Source: Bryum argenteum (Eukaryota > Streptophyta > Bryopsida > Bryales > Bryaceae). Taken from it: a DNA stretch of 64,000 nucleotides. Numbering within the stretch: the first letter of the stretch is position 1; every line of letters begins with the position of its first letter. Under the pieces are notes generated by a model. That model did not search any database and was not told where the DNA came from. It saw only the letters and a list, made by a program, of their open reading frames with translations. A program made the translations under genes and the position numbers. The stretch spans positions 13,276,345 to 13,340,344 of the forward strand of contig CM073326.1 of assembly GCA_037043015.1 (NCBI GenBank). Reading direction: 5' to 3'. Shown here in pieces: positions 11,244 to 23,817 of this stretch.

Positions 11244-13442
11244 ATGGGGTTGCGCAAGTTGATTTGTTTGTTGCCTACTGATGAGACTCCCGATCACGAT
11301 GGCTGGACCGAGGAACATATTTCAGAGGAGCAGCCAGGGACCTCCTACAACAACGAAGCGCATAACAACACTTACAGAGAGTATCATAGAAAGATGAAGA
11401 CTGAGAAAATGTATTGCGCCAATGGCACTTCCCACCTCTTTGCTTGCTTCCGTGCCGGCGCTATCAATTTGGTCAGTGATCCTTCACCCTTGATACTACT
11501 TTCTTAATCGCCCACGATGGGATGCGAAAAACTTCAACCCTCCGACCGAGAGAATCATTCTTTAGTCTTCTTCCAATCTTGCCTCCTGAATGTGCCAATA
11601 ATCATGGTTAGCGAAGTTGAGGAGGGAATTTTAGAGTTGCAGGAACTCGGGAGATTTTAAAGTTGGAGTCAGTATTAGAGGGGTATTGCAAAAGCTTAAT
11701 GGAGGAGGAGCTATGGAGTTGCAGTAGATACTGAGCGTGATGCTGTGGTTGGTTGACAGATCGTGCATCCAGCTTGTGAGCTTGCTTGTCAAAGGCAAGG
11801 CGCATCGACAGTGCAACCGGTGAACTCGCTGCCACGCACTGCCTTTCTCAATAGACAGGATGAGCAAGATGATGGCGATGATCCGACATCGCCTGTGGTC
11901 ACGTGCATCGGACAGGTATTCATCCCCCTCTCTCTCCCTCTCGCGTACATTCCGGCGATGGTTAGGGTTAGAGGAGAGCTCTTTCTTTAGATCGAGAGTT
12001 CAAAGCTCAAGAGCCCGATCAAACTTAAGGTCACAAAAATTGCATATTCTCCACTTCGCTAATAGCATTAGGCGCTGCTTGAGAGCAGGAGCTGGTCCTG
12101 TTGTTAATTGCCTCATAGCGGAATAATCACCATTAGAGTTTGCAGTCCATGGCGTTGAATGAACAGCCAGACTACTTTGAGACCCTTCTGCTTAAAAATC
12201 AACAGCCGAAAGCCTCAGAGCCCGATTAAAACTGCGTTGACAGCAGTGAAGCTCGAACCGCACCATTTTGATCATATTGCTGGTTCCGCTTTGCCTGATA
12301 CCGCACTAGCTAGTCCTGTTGTTGATCAACATTACAGTTACCAATCCATAGCGCTGAATGAATAGCCAGGCTATTTAGACGAGACCTCTTCCAAAAACTA
12401 AAGAGCCTGATCATAACTAGTGAGGTTGCAATCTGTGAAGTTCTGTTGGAAAGATCTCGACTTCGCTATTGCACCAGTTTATAATGTTGCTGCTTTCGCT
12501 TCGCTTGAGAAAGGATCAGTTTAATCACCTTACAGTATAAGTATCATCATTAGCGTTTACAATCCATGGTGTTGAATGAACAGCCGGGCTATTTAGGGAG
12601 AGTCAGGAGACCTCTTCCTCCAGATTAACATCCGAAAGCTTAAGAACCGGATCAAAACTTAGATTAGCGAGCACTGAATCTCTTCACTTCACTAATAGCA
12701 TCATGTTAGGTGATTGTTGTTGGTATCGCTCTGCTCAAGAGAGCACTACTGTAGCTATTCCTATCGTCAATCACCTCACAGCATAGTAATCACCATCCAA
12801 TCTACGGCAACGAATGAATAGACGGGCTCAGATATTGTTGATCAATTTCAATGGCTCCATACTATGTCAGTAATTGCTGCGCTCGAGTCCTGTTTGGACG
12901 AGAAGTTTCTGGCCACTGAAACTCATAAAATGCTCGTTTATTTTGCGCTTCAGGTGAAAAAGGAGAAGCCAAGCAAGACACCACCGCGATCAAGGCCGCA
13001 ACAGCAACAAACACGAAGTCTAAAATCCATACCAACAGCATCACCGGACGAATCATCATCGCGGCCATTCAAGTGGAAACAAATCCTCGGCAACAGAGCC
13101 TCCTCCGTAAACCCCAGCCAACAAAAACAAAAACAAACAGACTCCTCAACGGAAGAGTTTCACATCGATCTCAACAGATTCGGCTCCAATTCCTCTTTCA
13201 CGAATGCGCAATCCACGCCAACGTTCGGCGGCAACAATCACTTAATGAAGTTTGGCAGACCTTCGGATCATTGCTCAAATAGAGCGGGAAGTTCAAATTC
13301 AAATTCGAATGGAGCGGGAACCTCGAATTCTCCACCGACTACACGGAGTGAGCCCAATGGAGTGCCGCTTTGGCAACGACGAAGTGGCGCGTGTAAGCCC
13401 GTGTCCTTGGAGTTGAAGAGGCGAGTTTTGCAAAGAGTGTAA
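11244..13442 (+). CDS. Plant-type protein with VVTCIGQVK motif, 290 aa, function unknown
   Basis: Three exons join in phase: 11244-11471, 11760-11915 and 12954-13442, giving 873 nt ending in TAA. The N-terminus starts MGLRKLICLLPTDETPD. At residues about 122-130 it carries VVTCIGQVK, split by intron 2 after the Gln. I recall this motif from uncharacterised plant proteins that start with a short basic or hydrophobic MGxKxxxLLP segment. The C-terminal half is low complexity: Gln-rich (QQQQTRS), Ser/Asn-rich, ending LWQRRSGACKPVSLELKRRV. No enzymatic domain is visible. Intron 1 is 288 nt. Intron 2 is 1038 nt and made largely of tandem repeats. Both donors and acceptors are canonical. The function is unknown. 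Confidence 0.7.
12000..12850. repeat. Degenerate tandem repeat in intron 2, about four units of 200-215 bp
   Basis: Four imperfect copies run head to tail, starting near 12000, 12200, 12395 and 12635. Each contains a 'GAGCCCGATCAAAACT'-like block, then 'CACTTCGCTAATAGCA', then 'CCATGGCGTTGAATGAA' and 'AGCC(A/G)GGCTATTTAG'. Unit length varies slightly and the copies are clearly diverged. The repeats lie wholly within the intron. Confidence 0.8.
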
Positions 13443-14424
13443 TGAGCTTCAAACCCTAAAACTTAGATAGAAGTTTAGTACAAATTTTAAGTTAGTTTTA
13501 CTCGTGTTCAATGATGAAAATCTGCCATTCTAATGGCATTAGAAGTTTTGTACAATGCTTTCCTAAAGGATTACTACATTATATTGAAACATACATTTCG
13601 ACAAGAAGAATGCAGTGTTTAAAGGTTACTTAGTGTGAAGAAGAGAAATGCAGCTACTATTCAGACCAACACAAACCAATATTCAAACCATATTGCGTGA
13701 TCTTGGACAGACTTCTTGTACTATCAAAGTGATAGTACGTTTCTTTCACAACTAGTTTCTCCATACAACATGACGAATCTCTCAACACTTATGACCCCCT
13801 GCTGAAAAGCATCTTACGTTCAATGAACAAGACAAAAGTCTCTCAGACTCCATTACCTGCCTTGAAAAAGGTAGACAGAGTGTTATATAAGTTTCACTTT
13901 GAACATATAAATATATTACTTCAACAAGTGGCATACATAAAGGGTTGTCTTCGAATTCGAATGGAATCAGAATAACTACTTTTTGTAACAGTGCATCACT
14001 TCATTCAACAGGAATACTCTCGATGTGCAACTTTTCTCTCACAAGTTGCAACACTAAAAAGCTATAAACCTGAGGTTTAGAGGTACTATAGACGTTTACT
14101 ATAGAAGTTCGGACTGGGTAATCTTGCACCACAAATGGAGTGATCTAAACATAGAGAAGCCAGAGCCTTGCAACATTGCAAAAACAAACACCCTGGTTAG
14201 GAATATTGGAACAGTTTATACATCCCACATTGTGAAGATAGTTTTCCTTGATAAAGTAGCAGCAACAATCCAGGAGCTTGCGCGTGAATATGAAAACCAT
14301 ATCTAGTCTGTAACTAATAAACTATATAATAAAGTCCTACTTTCGGAACTATGTAAGACGGTAAAGGAAGCTCATCTTCTGCTTACAGTTATAAGAAACT
14401 GGTGCAATCCGAAGTGTGAGCTTT
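13443..14424. other. Convergent intergenic region
   Basis: It separates the 3' ends of the VTCIGQ gene and RAR1 and presumably holds both 3' untranslated regions. A small perfect hairpin at 13718-13738 (stem GTACTATCA, loop AAG) is the only structure noted. Confidence 0.5.
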
Positions 14425-16314
14425 TCATTCTTCAGAATTTGCGTTGTGCCAGCCTTTGGTGCATGGAGGTATTTCCAAGAACTCGTCGAACTCCGTTACA
14501 TGCACATCACAGCATTTCCACTGCAGAAACAAATCAAGCATGATTCTGGATGTCAGCAAAACTGGAACAAGATCAAAGGTTTGAAGTTTAAACAGGATCT
14601 TCAATCATTTCACAATTTCAGGCATCAATTGGGAAGATATCCCATGATTTGAGATGTCTCCTCATAATCATTGAAAGGACCTCCAGGACCTTACCATGGA
14701 TCATAGAAAAGATTTGCTGATGATTTCTAGCATTTGCCAAAAAGTAGTAGAGAAGGCAGAACTGTACCCCTTTTTGTCGATCATGAAACACCGCAGGACC
14801 AGGATGATAACTACAAGCTGACTCGTGGTTGTCCTTCTCTGTAAACGTGTTGCCACAACCCTTGTGTTTACAGACTTGCTTGGCGTTGATGTCCATCACC
14901 TTAGGTGGTAAAGTCTTCTTCTTCACAGGTTCTGAAGCTTTGGGGACAGGTACCGGTGCAGGGGTAGGCTTGGCAATTGCTCCTGTTGGTTTCTGAACAC
15001 CTGAAAAACAAAGAAATGAACACTATCTGAAAACCAGTACAAGGAAAGCAATTTGAATCCAAATGCTGGACCAAGGTGAGTGAACAGACCATGATCGGAG
15101 CAGAAGAATCCTTGACGACATCGACCACATGCGGCTTTAGCTGCATCTAGAGCAGGATCACCAGTCTTAGCCATCTGCATTGGCTTGGCAGCATTAGGAC
15201 TTGGAGCTGCCTTAGTTACGGGCTTCTCAGCTGAATGTTTCCCCGTTGCGCATCTATGTAAAATCCCACCATTCGACTAATCAGCCCATACTATGGCAAT
15301 ATCTAAATGCACAAAGCAGAACCTCTTCAAAATTCAAATACCATTCGATTCTTCAAGAGCCTAAAGACAAAGTAAGACATACCCAGGCAGGTTCAAAAAA
15401 TCACTAAAATCGTGGCTCCGCTGTTTACAGCAACTCCACTCTTTTCCACCATCGTGAAACAAAGGCTGCACAACTCAAGCTCGTATTAGCACCGTCAAAA
15501 CATCCATGCTTGCAAGAACAATAAAAAAAATACTCACAACTGATACAATTTACGTGGAAAAAAGTCATAATTCTTCCTATAAGAGACCTTATAGACAATA
15601 TATCAAGGAGATGATCTTACCGGCTATCCAATTGAAGTAGCAACCACACGCGTCCCAGCACAAAATCCATCCACAGGTTAGTCAAGTAAACCTAAATAAA
15701 CAAGTTTAACAATTTGCAGACACCACACGAAAAATTCCTTCGTAGAGCACTGAATAGACACTGAGCATCTCATGACTGTAAAAGACAGTTTGAAATACAC
15801 CTCAAGTGCAATGGGAATTCACAGAGAACCCTAGACATGATTGTAGACAGCTCATTGAATCGGACAAAGTGAAATGGCTTCAAAGCTTTATTCGATCATT
15901 TAAAATTATAAGCTGTTTCATGATTCAGTGCTGAATAATTTATCATTCACAGTTAACGTACACAAAGCAGCACTCGACTCTGATAACCGACAATCATGGA
16001 GCTTGAATATTTCCACCTATTTCGGAAGAAGTGGAATTTATATGATCCCTAATAACCCGGCGTCGAAAATTCTAGAAACTTTACAGTGCACGTACGCATA
16101 AATTAGACGAGTAGCTCAATAATTGAGGCGATGACGGAACTTCAAATAGGAGCAGAGAGGATTTAAGGTGCGAAGTTTATTGCTTCGTGATACGGTGTGA
16201 TCGAAAATAATTGGAGCAAGTATTTACCCCGGAGTGATAGCGGCATGAATTGTCCGCGTTGGTGTCGGGAGTGAAGGTCGCATCGCAGCCGATCCGTTGG
16301 CATCGGACAGCCAT
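14425..16314 (-). CDS. RAR1: RAR1 homologue, CHORD-domain co-chaperone, 220 aa
   Basis: Five exons in phase: 16228-16314, 15383-15465, 15090-15253, 14768-15000 and 14425-14520 (663 nt). CHORD-I runs from [20 protein letters not shown] through [20 protein letters not shown] to about residue 65. A plant-type Cys/His segment [14 protein letters not shown] sits at about residues 97-110. CHORD-II ([20 protein letters not shown], then [20 protein letters not shown]) ends the protein with [11 protein letters not shown]. Order and length match RAR1, usually about 220-230 aa. RAR1 binds HSP90 and SGT1 and stabilises NLR immune receptors in the cytosol. Lineages without many NLRs keep it too. The zinc-binding Cys and His positions I could check are present, so it looks intact. 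Intron 1 is about 760 nt. The intron-3 donor reads GTCTGT, weaker than the others. Confidence 0.95.
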
Positions 16315-18400
16315 TTGAAAGAGACTCGAAGAAGTCGAATATCAGCTGGAGTCAAGGGAAGAGAAGAAGCTCATTTTACAGTTCAATCCGCCATTGCCAG
16401 AGGCCAATTTGCAAAATTTGATGCTACGACTTCGAAAACACGGAACCCTAATCTTTGAGCGGGGAAGTGAGGGAAGCATCTAGAGTATTCACTCCTCATT
16501 ATCACACTAGGAACATTGTAATGAAGTGTGATAGTATGGAGTACAGAAATAACATTGATGAGATCTAAGGGGTTTGGAGGAAGACTTGGATGTTTTATGA
16601 AGTATATATTTTATAACTCTTGTGAATTTTTGCTAAAATATTATTTTAGGGTTATATTAAATCAATATGGTTACATCTAAAAGTGACTAATTATTTTTAA
16701 ATAAATCAAAAAGACAAATCTTTTGAAAATCAATAGAAATACATATTTTTTTGTTATTAGCAAGATATTGAAATTATTGACTGAAATGACATTTTATATG
16801 AAACAAACTTTGGTAAATTTGGATATAAGTTCCAACTCATCAAATTTCAAGGAACAACAAAAGTACTTCGAAAATTAGTATGGTATAGCTCTTAAAAATA
16901 AAAAACGCCCAATACAATAAAGTATGAATCAATTGTTTTGAATGAGGGAAAATTTTGTTTTTAAGTTTTCAAACACTCGGCATGTTTTACTATTGCAAGC
17001 CAAAATGTTACTCCCTTTGTCCCAAAATGTTTGATCAATATGCTCTTTTCACTTTGTCCAAAAATCTCTTATTGGTTTCAAACAAGCACAAAATTAATAT
17101 CTTAATGAGCAGTTTGATTATCACATTACATTGTATTCAACATTTAATCACCTCAAAGTACCACTTTACACGTTCATTGCTTAAGCATGATCAACTTAAA
17201 ATGGAAAATACAAATTAAAGTCTCAGTACTAACCAGCAATATACATAGTATAAACATGCTTGGAGAACATTTGGACAATCGTAAGTGCGTCAAAACTTTA
17301 CGATTACAAGAGTTAATGTTATCAATTCACATACCATTACAAAACTTTTGGTGAGAGCTATCCACTCACCATTATTGCACCTTGCATTGTCATCAATTGA
17401 ACTTAAAGCCGATGATTCTTTGTCAGTTAAAATTTGTCCAACCTTTGGTGTGCCAAAATTCTATGATAAAAGAAGCAATGTTATAAATTCATACATTGCT
17501 ACAAAACTCATCAAGAGAGCAATCCATCTACCTAAAATAATGCTTTTAATAATTAAAAGCATTAATGATTGACCTCAAACTCTCGTAATGACTCTCCCTG
17601 TGACTCACATTTTTACGGAACCCCTACTATCATGAATACACTCAATTGCAAAAAAATAATAATAATTTATTTTTTGAATTTAAAAAATATTATTATCATG
17701 AATATTCCACTTACATAATAGTCAGTGATTTAATGTTACTTAGTCTAATTCCAAAAAATACTTTCTCTTGATCTTAATTTAATAGAATATTTAAATTTTT
17801 GTAATTTTTTTTTCTTATTTGTTGAGTGCTTGTGATATATATGTATGTTTTTCTCTTTCACGTGTTTCACTTTTTTATATGTATATTCTTTTCTATTGAT
17901 TTTTTTTTCCACATTTATCCTTATTTTGCTCTTAATTACCTCTTTTTCAACTTCCTTTTCAATCTTATTCAGTCTCTTGTCACTCTTAACTATAAAAATC
18001 TAATATTTATTATATCATCAACTTGAATATGTTTATACATTTAAAAAATTGCACCTTCTTTGATCTCCAGAAAATGTCTTATACACTCAATTTACTCAAA
18101 TTTAACTATTTCACTCAAAAACATGAATTTGCTTTAAGAGAGATTTCTTTTCTTATTTTTCTTCCTCCCTCTCTAAGGTAATGCACACCCCACATAATTA
18201 TAATAAGGTTTAAGTCTATAGCCATTGATTCTAGTAAGAAGTAAGTTTTCTTCAAAATGCTTCAATTGTGCAGAAGCATTGGAATCAATACATATACATT
18301 ACTTCATAAGGTCCTAGCCAATGCATTTGTAGTTTCCCATAAAACTTAAAATATCTATTGTCATACAATCAAACTAAGTCTCCTACTTCAAAATTTTTGG
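16315..18400. other. AT-rich spacer upstream of RAR1
   Basis: It contains the RAR1 promoter side (16315-16500) and then non-coding AT-rich DNA. A MITE-like end (ACTCCCTTTGTCCCA) is visible at about 17010, resembling the Stowaway ends elsewhere in the window, but I found no matching second end. Open frames at 16955-17572 have no recognisable product. Confidence 0.45.
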
Positions 18401-18411
18401 CACCCAATTTA

Positions 18412-18790
18412 TTATCCTAGAAAGAATTCCTTTGTTTCTGCATAGCATAAGTAAATATATAAGCATCTTTTTTTAAAAAAAACTAATTCTTCCAATGTAG
18501 CCAATTTAAATTTTAAACTATCATCTTCATCTATAGTGTTATATATAGTTATTTTAAAAGAGGAAATTTCATATCTTATAGTTAATATAGCCTCTTCGCC
18601 ATACACTAGTTGGAAGGGAGTAAATTTAATTGTTCTCTTATATGCAAATTTATAGGCCCAAATGGAAACCATAATTTAGCATACTAGTCAATGACTGATT
18701 GAACACTAATTTTTGTTAAAATTTACAAAGTCTGTCATTGATATGTTCTATTTGACTATTGGCGAGGGGTGATAAGGGATGTTCTTCTAT
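18412..18790 (-). mobile_element. Fossil of a Ty3/gypsy-type LTR retrotransposon (integrase end fragment)
   Basis: On the minus strand a short stretch resembles the integrase-core end of plant Ty3/gypsy polyproteins, recognisable by WAYK, TPFQLVYGEEA and a downstream acidic or Leu-rich segment, with a weak YHPSP trace before it. It is broken with several breaks, lacks visible gag, protease, reverse transcriptase and LTRs, and looks old. Boundaries are approximate. Confidence 0.75.
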
Positions 18791-18799
18791 GTTTTAGGT

Positions 18800-21700
18800 G
18801 ATTTGTATTCACAGTATGAGATTTTATAATTGATTTAATTTACTAATTATTTATATTGATTTTTTATTGTGAAAAATAATCACGCAATATTTCAGTACAA
18901 AATTAATAATCACGCAATACAATGTTAATGCAAGATACTTACTTCCAGTATATTAATTTTTAAAAAAGATTCTATGGTAAATATTAAAGTGATAACTATC
19001 ACATATATTATTTTTCTATTGAAAAAAATAAATCATGTTATATTCATAATGCTATACATGTTAATGCAAACATATTACCTATTAATAGTGTAGTTTTTAT
19101 ATGTGTTAAATCTATACATTTTGGCAATACACTTTAGTTATTATTTCAATTGATACTCTCATGGACAATTCAAGTAATAACTTAAATTAACTTTTGAACA
19201 AAAGAACAAAAGTATTTTAGGATCAATTTGCGATTATATATGAATTGTTGTAGTATTTTTATGTTCTACGTAGAAAAGATGTTACAAGAATCCGAATAAT
19301 AAAACTTACAAATAATAGGTTAAAGAGTTTACAGATAATAAAAGAGGATCTAGTATAAAGAGCTTATTGTTGTTTCAGTCTCTAAGTTTTTCAACCAAAT
19401 CCTCATGACTTGTTGCGTGTTCATATATATAATTTAGAATTATGCAACTTGATGTTTTTGTAAATAACTTACTAATTTTACAGCATAAACATACATGTTT
19501 GTTACATACAAATTATCATGCAAATTAAGTAAATTTTTGAATCTACTTATATTTTAGTAAATATACTGTATATTTGGTAACACTCATTAGATAACATTCC
19601 ATAGGCACATTCATTCGAGGAAGTGGTAATCAAAAATCTCAGGTTGTTACAGCTAACTGCAAGCTAACATTTCATAGTAATTAAATTACATATTCTAGTA
19701 GAACCAATGTATTTCATTGCCACTAAGTAATTGTGTTTACAATTATTTACAATGCAATCAATATAATTATAATGAATAAACTATATAAAATATTGTGTGT
19801 ACTCGGTCATTTGAAGTCAAAATTTCTCATGTATTCACTTACTTTCTTGTTCCCATGAACAATTTAGGCAATTCTTGTTTACTCAAATATAAAGATCAAA
19901 CATAACTTTCATATAACTATTCGCTTGTAGAAAAAAAAGTTAACTCATAAAAGTGAGTGACTTGAAAATCAGCAAAAATCTTCAAAAAGTTGGCATATAT
20001 ACTTTTTCATTGTAGTGGATATTAATGTCAACAATTCCAATGTATAAATTTGTTTTTATGGATGATTCATAATCTAAGTTCAGATATTTTTTAGAAAATT
20101 AATAAAATCATATCCAAAATTCATCATTTAAGATATTTAACAATTGACTAATTCAAGAATCTAATATACAATACTGAAAGTATTTATATACTTTGACAAT
20201 GATTTATAGTTTCTAATAAAATATCATTGTAATATTTTAATATTTTAATTTTATTTCACTTATCTTATATCATTTAATTTTTTTGATTTTCTGATGTTTT
20301 AAATGTTTCAAATTCATATTTGAGAATCTTATAAATGTGCACCTATGAAAAAAGAATCCGAGCATGCTTGCTTGTAATATCATTTCTTAAAATACATAGT
20401 TTAAGCAGAAGATGCAGTAAAAAAAATAAAAAATAATTTTTTTGGAGGCATTATAATTTATTAATAAATAAGTTTTCACTTTAATTTTTTTGTATAATGC
20501 AAAAAATTCTTGTTCATAATTCTTGCTTTTGTGGTTTGTTGTTTGAGTATTTGAAGGCAAGTTAACACAAAAAACACTCAAACTACATAATTCTTGTTTG
20601 TGTGAATTTTTTCTCGCAAAAAACAATTATGCTATAAGATATGTTTATTGAATTTTTGTATCGTATAAAAAATTAAAATTAAAGAAAGAAAAGGAAAATC
20701 ATAAACTATTTGGTTAAATCATTTGATATCTTAAGATACACAATTCAAAAAAACTTACCAATATTTAATTTTATCACTTTGAAGTAAATCCATTATTAAA
20801 TTTTAATATTGTTTTCAATTTATATTCCATTAATTGCAATTTTTATTCTTGAAAATTTACAAATTCTCTAGTATGTTAAAAAATGAATTAGATAATCAAA
20901 ATAAGAAAATTTGGGATTTATTTAATATTATTTATATAATGATTGATGATGATCATAGTAATTGAAACATCTTGAAAGAATTAATTTTTTGCATATTTAA
21001 GTTGTGTTACAAGTATTTTAGAGTTGTTAATAATACAAAATGAGAAGATTAAACATAAAGATTTTATTTTTTGAAATTTAATCTTTTATACTTATAATTA
21101 TATTCATAAGTGATATATAGATTTCAGAATAGTGTCTATTTTTAACAATAGTAATGTTCATTTGTTGATATACATAAAAATAACATCCTCTAGACTCCTT
21201 GAACTTGTTGACATGGAGTTTTTTATATATGTGTTCTTAAAAAAAGCAAGCGGTGACCTTGATGAGATATCCTTGTATTATCATACCAAAAAAAATCCTT
21301 ACAAATATATTAATTATCAATACAAAATTCTCTTTCTACCAATGATTTTTGCATCATGGAATGAACTTTATTAATATCAATTCACTTGTGTTTTTCACTT
21401 GGGTATATATAATTTTTGGGTACTCATGCTTTTTATTAATCTGATGATATATTCTATATACACAATGCTATCAATGATTTATCATATTTTACGATCTATA
21501 AGTACTTATAAATTTATGAAATTATTAAACTTTTCAACTTGAAATTCAATCTATTCAAAACTTTGAATTTTATAATTTCCGATAAAGAATAAGAAAAAAA
21601 ATTTATAAAGAAATGTACGATATAAACATAACATCCTTGCAATTCATGGCACCATTTGAGCACTTTATCAAATAAGGATTTCTAATCTACTGATTGCAAA

Positions 21701-23817
21701 AAAATAATTTCCCTTTCAACGATAAACTTGATAACTTCTTAAACAAAGAAAAAATAATCCTACAATCATGGTTATTATTAGCTTGGTATTTGCTTTAGTT
21801 GCTTCTTCTGAAGAATATCATAATTCATGTATTTTAAATGAATTCCATTAATAAGAAATTAGTATACTGAAATTTAACCTTCGTAATGATTCATCTTTTT
21901 AATTTCCATAACGAATCTTTTTAATTATTACCATGAGAACATAAATAAACAAAATTTCATTATCATTGAATATCATCCAATATTTGAATATAGAGCATAA
22001 TGTGACAACATAACTCTATGAGGAACTCAAAATGCCATAGAATAATGTAGAAAACAATCTATTATTAGAAAAACTTGGTGAAGGAAGGATTTGAACTTGT
22101 TGCATGATGTTAAATTAGAATAGTTTATTTCTTTTAAACTTTTTTTTATTATCAGAAATCATTTGAACTTGACATCAAAATATATTTGTTTGTTGATAAA
22201 GTCTTTGAAGAAATAAATTTATATGAAGGGATGAAATTAAAATTAATATAAAGGATGTAAAGAGATGGATATTCTTTTATCTTTATTTTGACAAAAAATT
22301 GATAATTGGACTCTAATACAAATTTGGGTTTTTGGAAGAAATTGCACCTTAGTCCCCCAAGGTGTTGTGAAGATATGGTATACATTTTGGTGCAAGAGGT
22401 TTAGATTTACGACCTATTTCATTTGTCAAATTTGGAGCACTTTCACCTATAGCAAGGTCTTATCTTGATTTTTTTTAGAAGTTTTTAAAGTATTTAGATT
22501 TTGAAATTTATTATTGTTGAAGTGCTAGGGTGTTCATGTGAGAAAGTTGGATAACTCTCTAGTTGGAATATTTTTGGTATAAAATGTTCAATCAAAAGGC
22601 ATTTCAACTTTGAAGTGCAAGTATTGAAATTTTGTAATCAAATCAAAACACTAACTCACCTTGATCTTTGAACCCCTAGACATACTCATCTACTCACCTT
22701 GATCTTTGAACCCCTAAACATACTCATTTACTCATAGTCTTGTGACTATGAACTTAATAGACATAATTTACAAGAAATTTATTACAAGATATCATGATCA
22801 AAATCTAAATATTGCACTCCCATTTACATTCAAATTAATGATGATTTTATACTAAAAGATTTCCAAAATCCTTTAGAGGCTAACATCTCTCAAACCATTC
22901 CATTTGTCTGCATAGTTTTTCAAATTGGATAGGTCACGATGTTTTTACGTTTATTAATGAACTGTTCAAAATTAAAATCTTGCATTATTACAGTGTCTAA
23001 TTCTGGAAGGGTAAGTAGTCTCACCACTCACCATATGTAATAACATTTATGGTCCCTTTCAACCAAAGTGTAGATTCACTTCCTTGTCCAAAATCACTTT
23101 AAGTTGCTCATTCAATCAAGAAAGTATCAAGAAAATTTATGAGGCAAGGCAACATGTATTTGAGAGAGTTTCTTGAAGATTCTTCCAAATTTAGAAGGTC
23201 AATGATTCACATGCAAAATGACACTTTCAAAGGTTGATGATACACACACAAAATGTGACTTCTAATACAACCTTACATGCATCTCACAAAAACACAACCA
23301 AAACAAAGGTAGACTGTACTAAAATGGACCCCATTCTTGAAATAGCACACATGTCCCCATGGTGTGCATGCAAAATCTGAATTGTATCTCACACGCACAT
23401 GCACACCATTTCAAAAACAGGGTTCATTTTAGGACTTACTACCTTAGTGGGTGGTTCACAAAAAGAGATTTTCCTCACAATCCTCCAAAACTAAAAACAA
23501 AAGGAGTTGCTCCTATACTCCGAGTTGATAACTCTACCCAAGCTAAGACACTCGGCGAAGACACTCGGCGAACATGCTCTTACTCTTAAGAGTGCCCCCA
23601 TTAATCTGATATAAGACTTCACAACTTCAAGTGTTGAAAGTTTCAAGCTATTCACAACCTGTTCATGTGCTCACCAGTCATTGCTGTATCTAAATGAGCA
23701 TACATTTTCAAGGCAACGATCTGGTTATCACTATTTCCTCCTACTCTAAGGCCACCTCTGTAGATTTGGGACCGGAGGATACATAACAGTTATTCACCAA
23801 ATTTCAAAACATGACCA
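18800..23817. other. Very AT-rich intergenic spacer
   Basis: About 5 kb of low-GC DNA without recognisable genes. It may contain further unrecognisable remains of the fossil element next to it. A 40-odd-bp direct duplication sits at 22655-22737 (shared block CTCACCTTGATCTTTGAACC) and a short one (ACACTCGGCGA twice) near 23550. Confidence 0.5.

Noticed and set aside
12000-12850. Regular repeats as a CRISPR array
   Set aside because: Units are about 200 bp, diverged, inside a plant intron; no short identical repeats or spacers.
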